A model generated the notes under the pieces. That model made no database searches. It was not told the origin of the DNA and worked only from the letters and a program-made list of their open reading frames with translations. A program made the translations under genes and the position numbers. DNA of 64,000 nt from assembly GCA_043808235.1 (NCBI GenBank), contig JAZDFC010000052.1, forward strand, positions 33,107 through 97,106, in the 5' to 3' direction. Positions 55,533 through 64,000 of the stretch are shown in pieces; the stretch's first letter is position 1; every line of letters begins with the position of its first letter. Source of the stretch: JAZDFC01 sp043808235 (lineage in GTDB: Bacteria > Bacteroidota > Ignavibacteria > Ignavibacteriales > Melioribacteraceae).

Positions 55533-56353
55533 TGAAAAATATTTATAATTTAACATTGCTCACACTCCGCGAAGCGCTTTCGAGGAAAATTTTCATTACG
55601 TTTTTTATAATTTCTTCAGTTGTTCTCGTCGGATTCGGGCTCGTATTCGCGTTCGTAAAAATCGCTCCACCCGAAATAACAGTTGACGGACAAAAGATTG
55701 TGCAAATGAATGCTGATCAAATTATAGCCCAGGGAATCAAACATTTTATCAACGGATTACTTTTTGTCGGAGGTATTTTCCTTTCGATATTTTCTGTTTC
55801 CAATTTTGTCCCGCGTATGCTCGACAAAGGCACGATCGATCTTTTTCTCTCAAAACCGTTGTCGCGTCAGCAGCTAATTTGGGGAAAATTCTTTGGCGGC
55901 ATTCTCGTCGTGTTGCTCAATATTACATATTTAATTTTCGGCATTTGGTTTTTAATGGGACTTAAATTTGCCATATGGGGTTTTAATTATCTAATGATAA
56001 TTCCCGTTATCACATTTACCTTTGCAGTGTTATATGCTATGATTGTTTTGCTTGGAATTGTAATGAGAAGCAGTATATTGGCAATGATGCTGGCGTACCT
56101 GATATTTTTTGTACTTTCACCGCTACTTTCTGCTCGCGAATCGTTTTATGCGTTTATTAACAGTAAATTTTGGGAGACGGTTATTGATGGCGTTTATTAC
56201 ATTATTCCTAAAACGGCCGAACTTTCAAAGAATATGGAAGAACTCACTATCGGAGCCGGTATCCATGATTATCAGCCGATAATTAGCTCGGCACTATTTA
56301 TGTTTCTCAATCTTTTTCTGGCAATTATTATTTTTAATAAAAAAGATTATTAA
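55532..56353 (+). CDS. ABC transporter permease (second system)
   Basis: A 273-residue protein with six membrane segments and no large external domain. The first segment is ITFFIISSVVLVGFGLVF, and the coupling loop PRMLDKGTIDLFLSKPLSRQ follows the second, typical of NosY/ABC-2-type permeases. It pairs with the preceding ATPase. Substrate unknown. Confidence 0.88.
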   Translation: MKNIYNLTLLTLREALSRKIFITFFIISSVVLVGFGLVFAFVKIAPPEITVDGQKIVQMNADQIIAQGIKHFINGLLFVGGIFLSIFSVSNFVPRMLDKGTIDLFLSKPLSRQQLIWGKFFGGILVVLLNITYLIFGIWFLMGLKFAIWGFNYLMIIPVITFTFAVLYAMIVLLGIVMRSSILAMMLAYLIFFVLSPLLSARESFYAFINSKFWETVIDGVYYIIPKTAELSKNMEELTIGAGIHDYQPIISSALFMFLNLFLAIIIFNKKDY

Positions 56354-56467
56354 TGTGGTTATTAAGCATAAATATTCGCTTTTATTGTGGTATAATATTT
56401 GGATTCAATTATGGAATTAATAGGCTCTTATTAGCTAATAAAAATGAAAATCTATTAGGAAATTGTT

Positions 56468-57409
56468 ATGCCTGAAAAAAACTTGAAATTAGAGGATTTA
56501 CTGGGTCAATCCAAACCTGTTGAAGATCAGAGTAGAATTGATTACGTCGCAATAATTGGCGCTGGTGTGATGGGCCAGGGAATTGCCCAAACTGTCGCTT
56601 CGTCCGGGTTGGATGTTCTTATAGTTGAAAAAGACAAGGAGCAGCTCAACTCCGCCTTAGAACATTTAAAAAATAATATGGAATATCAAATTTCCCGATG
56701 GGCTTTAACTCAGAGTGAAATGAAATCTATTCTAAGCCGTATCAAATGGTCCCTCGATTTGAATGAAGTAAAAGAATGCGACTTGATAATTGAAGCCGTT
56801 GCTGAGAATTTCCAGTTGAAAAGACTCATCTTCAAAAAACTTGATGAGGTTGCCAAACCCGACACAGTACTTATCTCGAATACATCAACGCTAAGCCTTA
56901 CAAAAATTGCTGAAGTGACCAACCGAAAGGATAAAATAATTGGAATGCACTTCCTCAATCCTGTTCCCAAAATTCCGGTAGTTGAATTGGTTCGTGCTCT
57001 CGAAACATCCAATAAAACAGTTGAAATTGTGAAAGGATTTGCAGCAAGAATTGGTAAAACTCCTGTTGAAGTTTATGAATATCCCGGTTTCGTTACCACG
57101 AGAGCAATTGTACCGTTATTAAATGAAGCGATGCACATACTTCTCGAAGGCGTTGCCTCGGCAGAAGATATTGATACCGCCATGAAATTAGGATATGATT
57201 TTAAATTTGGACCGTTGGAAATGGCTGACAATATGGGCTTAGATGAAGTGTTAACCTGGATGGAACAGTTATGGAATACATTGGGAGAACCGCGATACCG
57301 GCCATGCCCGATATTAAGAAAATTAGTTAGAGAAAGAAAGCTCGGCAAAAAAACCGGTGAAGGTTTTTATAAATACGATCAAGACGGCAATATTATAAAA
57401 GAAGCTTAA
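56468..57409 (+). CDS. hbd: 3-hydroxybutyryl-CoA / 3-hydroxyacyl-CoA dehydrogenase
   Basis: A 313-residue NAD-dependent enzyme. The Rossmann motif VAIIGAGVMGQGIAQTVASS starts near residue 28, after an extra N-terminal stretch of about 27 residues (usual length 282). The catalytic His lies in GMHFLNPVPKIPVVELV, with the partner Glu in that motif, and KLGYDFKFGPLEMADNMGLD is in the C-terminal dimer domain. It interconverts acetoacetyl-CoA and 3-hydroxybutyryl-CoA in fatty acid oxidation or butyrate-type fermentation. It is followed within 10 bases by ackA. Confidence 0.93.
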   Translation: MPEKNLKLEDLLGQSKPVEDQSRIDYVAIIGAGVMGQGIAQTVASSGLDVLIVEKDKEQLNSALEHLKNNMEYQISRWALTQSEMKSILSRIKWSLDLNEVKECDLIIEAVAENFQLKRLIFKKLDEVAKPDTVLISNTSTLSLTKIAEVTNRKDKIIGMHFLNPVPKIPVVELVRALETSNKTVEIVKGFAARIGKTPVEVYEYPGFVTTRAIVPLLNEAMHILLEGVASAEDIDTAMKLGYDFKFGPLEMADNMGLDEVLTWMEQLWNTLGEPRYRPCPILRKLVRERKLGKKTGEGFYKYDQDGNIIKEA

Positions 57410-57418
57410 GAGGCAAAA

Positions 57419-58627
57419 ATGAAAGTTTTAGTACTTAACTGCGGCAGCTCATCAATTAAATATCAATTTATTGACTCAGATACAAAATTTGTTTTAGCAA
57501 AAGGATTAATTGAAAGAATCGGAATGAGCAGCGCAGTATTAACTCATATTCCGCATGGAAAAGAAAAAATAAGAATTGTTGGTGAAATTTTAGATCATTC
57601 GATTGCTATTGAATATGTAATTGCAGTTTTATTGAGTCCGAATCATGGTGTAATAAAAGATAAAAAAGAAATCGATGCTGTCGGACACAGGGTAGTTCAT
57701 GGTGGCGAAACTTTTTCGGGATCGGTTTTAGTTACTGACGAAGTGATGAAGGCTTTAGTTGATAATATTGAACTCGCACCGCTTCATAATCCGCCCAACA
57801 TTAAAGGAATTGAGGCATGTATTAAGCTTTTGCCTTTGACTCCGCAGTGCGGTGTGTTTGATACCGCATTTCACGCAAAAATGCCTCCACATGCTTATCT
57901 TTACGGAATTCCGTATAAACTCTACGCTCGTTATAAAATTCGACGTTACGGATTCCACGGTACATCGCACAGATATGTTTCCGAAAGAGCTGCGGCAATG
58001 CTAGGGAAGAATATGTCGGAATTGAAAATAATTACAATTCATCTCGGTAACGGCTGCAGTATGGCGGCAATTGACCGGGGTGTTTCTGTTGATACAACAA
58101 TGGGCTTTACACCTCTCGAAGGTTTGTTAATGGGAACACGAAGCGGTGATCTCGATCCATCCGTAATTCTTTATATCATGGGAAAAGAAGGTTTATCTTT
58201 ATCGGAAGCCAACACACTTCTCAACAAGCACAGCGGACTTGTTGGATTAAGCGGCGAGAACAGCGATATGCGCGAAGTTGAAAAGGCAGTTGCTGAAGGC
58301 GATAAAAAATCCACTTACGCATTTAATGTATTTACATACCGAATCAAAAAATATATCGGTTCATATGCAGCAGCTATGGGTGGAGTAGATGCAGTAGTGT
58401 TCACAGGCGGCATCGGAGAAAATTCTTCAAAGGTTCGACACGATGTTTGCGACAATATGGAATTCCTTGGTATCAAAATAGACGATGCAAAAAATCAAGC
58501 GCCTGATGGTGAAGTTGATTTAACAACTCCGGAATCAAAGGTAAAAGTGTTTCGCATTCCAACTAATGAAGAATTAGTTATTGCTCTCGATACAGCTGAG
58601 ATTGTCGAAAAAAAATCCGTTGAATAG
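57419..58627 (+). CDS. ackA: Acetate kinase
   Basis: A 402-residue enzyme of normal length that makes ATP and acetate from acetyl phosphate. Signatures are VLNCGSSSIKYQFID at the N-terminus, GHRVVHGGETFSG, the catalytic-site FDTAFHAKMPPHAYLYGIP, FHGTSHRYV, ITIHLGNGCSMAAI, and VFTGGIGENS. No pta gene is adjacent. A terminator follows at 58658. Confidence 0.97.
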   Translation: MKVLVLNCGSSSIKYQFIDSDTKFVLAKGLIERIGMSSAVLTHIPHGKEKIRIVGEILDHSIAIEYVIAVLLSPNHGVIKDKKEIDAVGHRVVHGGETFSGSVLVTDEVMKALVDNIELAPLHNPPNIKGIEACIKLLPLTPQCGVFDTAFHAKMPPHAYLYGIPYKLYARYKIRRYGFHGTSHRYVSERAAAMLGKNMSELKIITIHLGNGCSMAAIDRGVSVDTTMGFTPLEGLLMGTRSGDLDPSVILYIMGKEGLSLSEANTLLNKHSGLVGLSGENSDMREVEKAVAEGDKKSTYAFNVFTYRIKKYIGSYAAAMGGVDAVVFTGGIGENSSKVRHDVCDNMEFLGIKIDDAKNQAPDGEVDLTTPESKVKVFRIPTNEELVIALDTAEIVEKKSVE

Positions 58628-58657
58628 TAGAAAAGTTTTCATTATCTGAATAATATA

Positions 58658-58688
58658 CAAACCCGGTTTATTTTTTAGATCGGGTTTT
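58658..58688 (+). terminator. Intrinsic terminator after ackA
   Basis: AACCCGGT pairs with ATCGGGTT (8 pairs, one G-T) around an AT-rich loop, followed directly by a run of T (58685-58691). Confidence 0.85.
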
Positions 58689-58754
58689 TTTATATTCATA
58701 TAGTAATTTTTAATAATTACAAGATGAATAATCTCACAACATGGTTAAATGATT

Positions 58755-59546
58755 ATGGAACTTAACCTAAAAAACAAAGTCGTTTTAGTAACTGCCTCAA
58801 GTAAAGGAATTGGACGAGCAATCGCCGAGGAGTTTATTAGAGAGGGATGCAAGGTCGCAATCTGCTCAAGTAATCAGGAAAATTTATTAAAGGGCGTTGC
58901 TGAAATAAAATCCCTTTATGGAGTTGAACCGTTATGGACGGTATGTGACCTGAATAAAATTGACGATATTGAAAATACCGTAAGAGTTGTTCAAAATAAT
59001 TTTGGCGACGTCGATATACTTGTAAACAACTGCGGCGGACCCGTGCCGGGATATTTTGAAAAACTTGAAGAGCGAAATTGGGAATATGCTTTTGAGCAAG
59101 TGCTGATGAGCGCTGTTAGATTCACAAAACTTGTTCTTCCCGGAATGAAACAAAATAACTGGGGACGAATAATTAATATCACATCTTTATCCGTAAAACA
59201 ACCGGTCGATAATTTGATACTTTCAAACTCACTTAGAAGCGCGGTAACTGCATTTGCCAAGACACTCAGTAATCAAGTGGGGCATCATAACATCACAGTT
59301 AATAATGTTGGGCCAGGATACACACTCACTTCGCGCCTTTACGAGCTCGCTGTTGAGAAAGCTAAACAAACCGGCGATTCACACGAACATGTACTTGCTT
59401 CGATGGCAAGCGATGTACCGATGCGGAGATTAGCAAGACCTGACGAGATAGCAGCATATGTTGTATTCCTTGCTTCGGAAAGAGCCGGATACATTACCGG
59501 ACAAACGACAATGATTGACGGCGGTTTTATTAAAGCTACTTATTAA
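58755..59546 (+). CDS. Short-chain dehydrogenase-like protein lacking the YxxxK pair
   Basis: A 263-residue SDR-fold protein. The cofactor motif is present with a changed first Gly (LVTASSKGIGRAIAEEF). The NNCGGP element and the C-terminal ITGQTTMIDGG are normal. At the active site, where SDRs have Tyr-x3-Lys, it reads LSNSLRSAVTAFAKTL: Ser157 and Arg161 replace Tyr and Lys. The serine in TSLS is kept. A few family branches annotated as 3-oxoacyl-ACP reductase-like have this change, and their reaction is not known to me. ATG 58755 is preferred over 58749. It begins after the ackA terminator. Confidence 0.88.
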   Translation: MELNLKNKVVLVTASSKGIGRAIAEEFIREGCKVAICSSNQENLLKGVAEIKSLYGVEPLWTVCDLNKIDDIENTVRVVQNNFGDVDILVNNCGGPVPGYFEKLEERNWEYAFEQVLMSAVRFTKLVLPGMKQNNWGRIINITSLSVKQPVDNLILSNSLRSAVTAFAKTLSNQVGHHNITVNNVGPGYTLTSRLYELAVEKAKQTGDSHEHVLASMASDVPMRRLARPDEIAAYVVFLASERAGYITGQTTMIDGGFIKATY

Positions 59547-59642
59547 ATTGCAGATTTATGATATATGATTGAACGCATTTGAAATATGCGCTCTTAAATC
59601 TTAAAAATCAACAATACTTTTTCCTCATAAATACGGGACATA

Positions 59643-61199
59643 ATGATTAAAGAAATTGAGTTAACAATACATCCTGATTTCCTCAACGATTATAACTATC
59701 AAAAATTTCTCGCTGCACAGTATCTTCAAATTAATCCGGTTGAGATAACTGCAGTCCAGGCGATACGGAGATCAATCGATGCGCGGCATTCTCCCGTCTT
59801 TAAAATAAAATATCTTGTCTATATCAATGAACCGTTGAAAGAATTATTTCATGAAATAATATTCAAACCGGTTGAAGATCGTAAAAAAGTAATTATTGTC
59901 GGATGTGGTCCGGCTGGTATGTTTGCCGCATTGAAACTCATCGAGTCGGGAATTAAACCCGTTATTCTCGAACGCGGGAAGGATGTACGGACTCGTAGAT
60001 TTGATTTGAAAGCGATTCAGCAAGATAATATTGTCAATCCCGATTCGAATTATTGCTTTGGCGAGGGCGGCGCCGGAACGTATAGCGATGGAAAACTTTA
60101 TACACGTTCTCTAAAACGGGGTAATGTAAATAGAATCTTAAATCTCTTTGTTCAACACGGCGCTCAGAATGAAATTTTAATTGATGCACATCCGCATATT
60201 GGTTCAAATGTTCTTCCGAAAATTGTTGAGGCTATTCGCGATACCATCCTCTCGAATGGAGGTGAAATATATTTCAATTCACGAGTTACCGATCTTATCA
60301 TTACAGAAAATAAAATTAACGGTGTGATTATAAATGAACAGCGCGAGATTTTTGGCGATGCTGTAATTTTGGCTACCGGTCACTCAGCAAGAGATATATA
60401 TTATCTTCTTCAAAATAAAAATATAAAGGTGGAAGCAAAGCCGTTTGCAATGGGAGTTAGGATTGAACATCCGCAGCAGCTAATAGATCAAATTCAATAT
60501 CATTCAAAACAAAGACACTCTAATTTGCCGGCATCAAATTACTCGCTGACTTGTCAAGTCGACGATAGGGGAATTTATTCATTCTGCATGTGTCCGGGAG
60601 GAATAATTATTCCAGCGGCAACATCACCGGGGGAAATAGTTTTAAATGGCATGTCAATTTCAAGACGGGATTCTAAATATGCGAACTCAGGATTAGTTGT
60701 TACGATTATAGAAGAAGACTGGAAAGAATATTCTTCGCATGGCATCTTCGCCGGACTAAAATTTCAGGAGACTTTTGAGCGAACAATGTTTGAAGCAGCC
60801 GGGCGAACACAAAAAGCTCCTGCACAAAGATTAATAGATTTTTCTAATAACAAAATTTCGAGTTCTTTGCCGGATGCATCATATATACCCGGAACAATAA
60901 GCCTGCCGTTGCATGAATTATTACCAAAGAATATTGCGTTGAAGCTGCAGGCAAGCATTAAAGTATTTGAAAAGAAAATGAGAGGATTCCTAACAGAAGA
61001 AGCCCAAATGTTGGCGCCAGAATCAAGAACAAGCTCGCCGATTAGAATTCCAAGAGATACTGAAACATTAATGCATCCCGAAATATCGGGTCTATTCCCG
61101 GCAGGCGAGGGAGCTGGTTATGCAGGCGGAATTGTCTCTGCAGCAATTGACGGAGAACGATGCGCTGAGGCAGTTCAAAAATATCTTCAAAGGGTTTAG
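59643..61199 (+). CDS. FAD-dependent dehydrogenase (COG2509 family)
   Basis: A 518-residue flavoprotein. A short N-terminal alpha-beta domain (1-80) is followed by the FAD site VIIVGCGPAGMFAALKLIES and the family's CFGEGGAGTYSDGKLYTR. Further along are ILATGHSARDIYYLL and the C-terminal LFPAGEGAGYAGGIVSAAIDG. This matches the uncharacterised 'FAD-dependent dehydrogenase' group related to HI0933 and geranylgeranyl-reductase-like folds. Substrate is unknown. No partner gene is visible. Confidence 0.9.
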   Translation: MIKEIELTIHPDFLNDYNYQKFLAAQYLQINPVEITAVQAIRRSIDARHSPVFKIKYLVYINEPLKELFHEIIFKPVEDRKKVIIVGCGPAGMFAALKLIESGIKPVILERGKDVRTRRFDLKAIQQDNIVNPDSNYCFGEGGAGTYSDGKLYTRSLKRGNVNRILNLFVQHGAQNEILIDAHPHIGSNVLPKIVEAIRDTILSNGGEIYFNSRVTDLIITENKINGVIINEQREIFGDAVILATGHSARDIYYLLQNKNIKVEAKPFAMGVRIEHPQQLIDQIQYHSKQRHSNLPASNYSLTCQVDDRGIYSFCMCPGGIIIPAATSPGEIVLNGMSISRRDSKYANSGLVVTIIEEDWKEYSSHGIFAGLKFQETFERTMFEAAGRTQKAPAQRLIDFSNNKISSSLPDASYIPGTISLPLHELLPKNIALKLQASIKVFEKKMRGFLTEEAQMLAPESRTSSPIRIPRDTETLMHPEISGLFPAGEGAGYAGGIVSAAIDGERCAEAVQKYLQRV

Positions 61200-61269
61200 T
61201 TAAACATTTTCCCAAACTCAGTTAACTATCCCTTTCTGATTAAATCTAATAAGCATCTTTAAAATAAAA

Positions 61270-61297
61270 AAGCCGGTCGAAAAATCTCGACCGGCTT
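61270..61297 (-). terminator. Intrinsic terminator of the 880-residue cargo gene
   Basis: A perfect 11-bp stem (AAGCCGGTCGA with TCGACCGGCTT) has a 6-base loop. On the minus strand it is followed by TTTTTATTTT, so it terminates transcription of the minus-strand gene. It lies 22 bases after that gene's stop. Confidence 0.92.
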
Positions 61298-61319
61298 AAA
61301 ACATCTATGAAGAATGAAA

Positions 61320-63962
61320 TTACTTGAGTAACATCATTTTCTTTACTGATGTGAAATTATTGGTGGTTATTCTGTAAACATAAGCACCACTTGGTAAGTT
61401 ATTAGCATTGAAATCATATTCATATTTTCCAGCTTCCAATTTACCATTAACTAAGGTAGCAACTTCAGAACCAAGCATGTCATATACTTTCAAAGTAACA
61501 ACATCAGCTTGTGGTAAGCTAAAGGATATCTTAGTAGTCGGGTTAAATGGATTCGGGAAGTTCTGAGATAATTCATATACTGTAGGCATAACATCGCCAA
61601 CTTGAACTGTTGAAAGGTTCAAATCAACAAAGTTACCATCTTTGTTTACCATATCGCTTACTTCAGAATCGATTGAGAAATTCAAATCGCCTTTATCGCC
61701 AATCTTTGAGAAATTAGCAACAAATAATTCTGTTCCTTCATCAAATTTAGCAGATTCGCCAGCCCAATAAATGCTGAAGCTACCATCGTTTTTATTGATG
61801 GTTCTGATTGGTAATGCAGAAGTAATACCGTCAAACTTGAACATTTCATTGTTATAGTTGAATTTAAGAATGAATGCGCCAAGGTCAACACTCTGATTAA
61901 CATAAACAGGAACTTGAATATTTTCAGAGATAGGAACTACAACATCGCTAATAGTCATTGAAGCTTTTTCAAATTTAACCATACGTGGGAATACATAACC
62001 GGAAGCATTAACGTCGCCGGCAGCCAATCCTGTAATATCTTGATATCCGAAACCGCCATTTACATATGTTGTGTAGGTATCAAATACCCAGTTATTAACA
62101 TTGGCGAAAGCTTTCGGCCAATACCAAGCTGCTGTTGTATAACCGTTGGCTACGAAGTCAGCAAGAATGTCACAGTCATCAAAATCAATTTCGCCGTTAA
62201 CATTTAAGTCGCCGGCTAAGAAATGTGTAACTGATGGGGGATTGCTAATTTTCTGTGCCCATCTGTTCAATAAGAACATATCCTGGCTATTAACGGAACC
62301 AGCAATGTGTGGTGCATAAGCATCATACCAGCCACTTACATAGTAAGCGCCGTCGCCATTTACTACAACATCATAGTATCCGGCAGGATCTGACCATGTG
62401 AATCCATGGAACCAAGGATCTAATGGAGCGTAAACATTTACGTCGCAATTTCCAAGAGGAGTTTGAATAGCATCAGGATAATAAATATTGCCATAAATCC
62501 AGGCCGGGTCAGCAATGAAACCGCCAACTTCAACATTATCAATTGCCCAATACCATGACCAATCTCCCCAGTAATAGAATCTTACTAAGAATTGAGTTGT
62601 GCCAACGAAACTTCCGTCAACAGTAGCTAAATCCAAATTGAAATGTGCTGATGGTTCATCAACACCGTCAACGTGAGAGTAAACTGTGTACCATGTAGTA
62701 CCATTATCAGGGCTTACTTCAACGGATCCGTAATCCCAACCAGCAATCGCGTTGTAATCATAATCAAATTCGAGATAAGGATTAACAACACTGGATAAAT
62801 CTACAGGTACGGCTAATGTTAAATAGGATTCCATGTAATCAACCCAGAAATCAGAATTACATGACATTACATTACCTGTTGAAGCCGGAGGCATATTTGG
62901 ACCAACAGCGTTTGGCCATGCTGCAAGGGAAGTAATTTCCCAATCTGCACCGTCAATATTTGTAATAGTCCAGTTACCAGCGCCTAATTCAAAGTCATCT
63001 TCAAATAAAGCAATAGCTGTTGGAGGATCATCTGTAGTGAATTGCCAAACATCGCTGTAAACTTTACCTTGTTCGCAAACAGTTACAACTCTCCAATAGT
63101 AAGTTGTTCCATAACCCAATGTAAAAGGAATATAGAAATCCTGAACTGGAGCGCCGCCATAGATCATTGCCCATGGTGCGGCATATTCAACTGCTAATTC
63201 ATAAGTTGAACAGAAAATTTCGATTGATTCAACGTCATCGAAAAGGGTGTAACTTAAAGCTGTGTAATCAACATTAACGCCTGTTGCGCCGTCAGCAGGT
63301 GATGGGCTTTCAGCTTGTGTTGGGCAAGGTCCGGTTTTAATAAGACCTCTAATATGCCAGTTATAGTCAAGACCATAATCTGAAAGATGTTCAAATACCG
63401 GGAAAGTGGTAGCAACGCCTGCTGCCCAATCACCGTTAGCATTGTGTGGCCCAGCATCACAACCTGCAGGATAAGTAGTTCCGGCAGCTTGATCAATTTC
63501 TATAACAATCCACATATCGGCTGAGCCGCTGATTACCGGTGATGATGGTAAGTCAATGGTATTCCATGAACCGGATATAGGTGAAAAACTGGTAAATGGA
63601 ATAATGGCGCTTCCGGCAGTATTGCCGTTAGGACCTTGTCCAAAAATACCTACTTTCATACCCGCAACTGGATAATTGGCCACATACACTTGAACAAATT
63701 CTAGTGTTGCACCGGCGTAAGCAGATAGCATTGACGCAGGAAATCTAACCGCGTTCTGCCAGGTGATTGGGCCAGGGTTAAGACCGATAGAGTTGGAAAC
63801 ATCCGCACCATCGTAAGCTAAAGTGTATAAAGCTCTGTCAACAGAAACATTAGTTACGCCAGCATCCTTCTTTTTAGCTGTCGAAAACTGTTGACCAATA
63901 ACAACCGAGCTTATGAGAAAAGCTACGAGGGTTGTGAGAAGTATAAAGTTAAGTTTTTTCAT
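61320..63962 (-). CDS. Large modular T9SS cargo protein (dockerin/cohesin-like modules)
   Basis: An 880-residue secreted protein. A signal peptide ends near VIGQQ. A fibronectin-type segment (CPTQAESPSPADGATGVNVD, residues about 215-325) is followed by a MAM/jellyroll-like part (WYWAIDNVEVGG), a carboxypeptidase-regulatory-like stretch (about 500-570) and GDLNVNGEIDFDDCDILADF, a dockerin-like Ca2+ loop. A cohesin-like beta domain lies near 690-790, and a T9SS sorting domain starts at FPNPFNPTTKISF. No catalytic motif is seen, so it is more likely an adhesin or scaffold. A clear GAGGAG ribosome-binding site lies upstream, and the high content of regular codons suggests strong expression (inference). 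Confidence 0.85.
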   Translation of the reverse strand: MKKLNFILLTTLVAFLISSVVIGQQFSTAKKKDAGVTNVSVDRALYTLAYDGADVSNSIGLNPGPITWQNAVRFPASMLSAYAGATLEFVQVYVANYPVAGMKVGIFGQGPNGNTAGSAIIPFTSFSPISGSWNTIDLPSSPVISGSADMWIVIEIDQAAGTTYPAGCDAGPHNANGDWAAGVATTFPVFEHLSDYGLDYNWHIRGLIKTGPCPTQAESPSPADGATGVNVDYTALSYTLFDDVESIEIFCSTYELAVEYAAPWAMIYGGAPVQDFYIPFTLGYGTTYYWRVVTVCEQGKVYSDVWQFTTDDPPTAIALFEDDFELGAGNWTITNIDGADWEITSLAAWPNAVGPNMPPASTGNVMSCNSDFWVDYMESYLTLAVPVDLSSVVNPYLEFDYDYNAIAGWDYGSVEVSPDNGTTWYTVYSHVDGVDEPSAHFNLDLATVDGSFVGTTQFLVRFYYWGDWSWYWAIDNVEVGGFIADPAWIYGNIYYPDAIQTPLGNCDVNVYAPLDPWFHGFTWSDPAGYYDVVVNGDGAYYVSGWYDAYAPHIAGSVNSQDMFLLNRWAQKISNPPSVTHFLAGDLNVNGEIDFDDCDILADFVANGYTTAAWYWPKAFANVNNWVFDTYTTYVNGGFGYQDITGLAAGDVNASGYVFPRMVKFEKASMTISDVVVPISENIQVPVYVNQSVDLGAFILKFNYNNEMFKFDGITSALPIRTINKNDGSFSIYWAGESAKFDEGTELFVANFSKIGDKGDLNFSIDSEVSDMVNKDGNFVDLNLSTVQVGDVMPTVYELSQNFPNPFNPTTKISFSLPQADVVTLKVYDMLGSEVATLVNGKLEAGKYEYDFNANNLPSGAYVYRITTNNFTSVKKMMLLK

Positions 63963-64000
63963 AAATTCTCCTCAATTTAGTTGATAGTTATTTAGTTGGT

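Noticed and set aside
61320..63962. Enzyme function for the 880-residue cargo protein
   Set aside because: No catalytic motif of a peptidase or glycosidase is visible; the jellyroll and FN3-like parts alone do not support an enzyme call.

Overview
The window looks like chromosome of a low-GC, Gram-negative member of the Bacteroidota/Chlorobiota group, most likely Ignavibacteria or a close relative. This is inferred from gene content, not from a marker-gene search. Secreted proteins end in type IX secretion (T9SS) sorting domains with the NYPNPFNPTT-type motif, and there are PorU-like and PorZ-like T9SS proteins. Two promoters look like the Bacteroidota TTG/TAnnTTTG type. Energy genes (gapA, pgk, ackA, a 3-hydroxyacyl-CoA dehydrogenase, menaquinone methyltransferase) fit a heterotroph that can ferment and respire. 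I see no rRNA, tRNA, CRISPR array, insertion sequence or prophage.

Layout. 1-9678 is a surface-polysaccharide locus. It holds the 3' end of an M23 peptidase, a flippase, a GT-C-like membrane protein, UDP-galactopyranose mutase and five glycosyltransferases (GT2, GT9, GT2, GT4, GT26), visibly more AT-rich than the rest. Both flanks of the flippase carry scars: a second copy of the M23 gene's last 31 codons (415-531) and a decayed second glf (1814-2059). The last glycosyltransferase overlaps a giant C25 peptidase gene (PorU-like, 9665-15028), followed by a small T9SS cargo protein and an outer-membrane barrel protein.

17056-28305 holds an HAD phosphatase, a PQQ-type propeller, lepA, two tandem signal peptidases, a T9SS subtilase, a TrmR-like methyltransferase, an Rrf2 regulator, a YcaQ-type glycosylase and a YigZ/IMPACT protein. 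28461-34491 holds uvrA and a tight operon (AhpD-like protein, 5'-deoxyadenosine deaminase-like amidohydrolase, rdgB, lipoprotein) that looks like nucleoside salvage or house-cleaning. 34542-45807 holds menG/ubiE, a duplicated eight-cysteine mini-protein, a PAP2 phosphatase, mgtE, rsmA, a ROK protein, an ABC-F ATPase, a PorZ-like protein, a PHP phosphoesterase and a Crp/Fnr regulator.

45997-61199 holds gapA, pgk, a rhomboid protease, a lipoprotein, recQ, two ABC-2 export systems in one operon, hbd, ackA, an atypical SDR lacking the YxxxK residues, and an FAD-dependent dehydrogenase. The window closes with an 880-residue modular T9SS cargo protein on the minus strand.

The most interesting signals are these. 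First, the recombination scars in the polysaccharide locus. Second, a C8A7 homopolymer inside the GT9 gene. Third, physical coupling of the O-polysaccharide genes to a PorU-like sortase; in known T9SS, PorU attaches cargo to A-LPS. Fourth, an ILEI/FAM3-like domain inside that peptidase. Fifth, the internally duplicated eight-cysteine protein. I found no clearly new multi-gene system beyond these.
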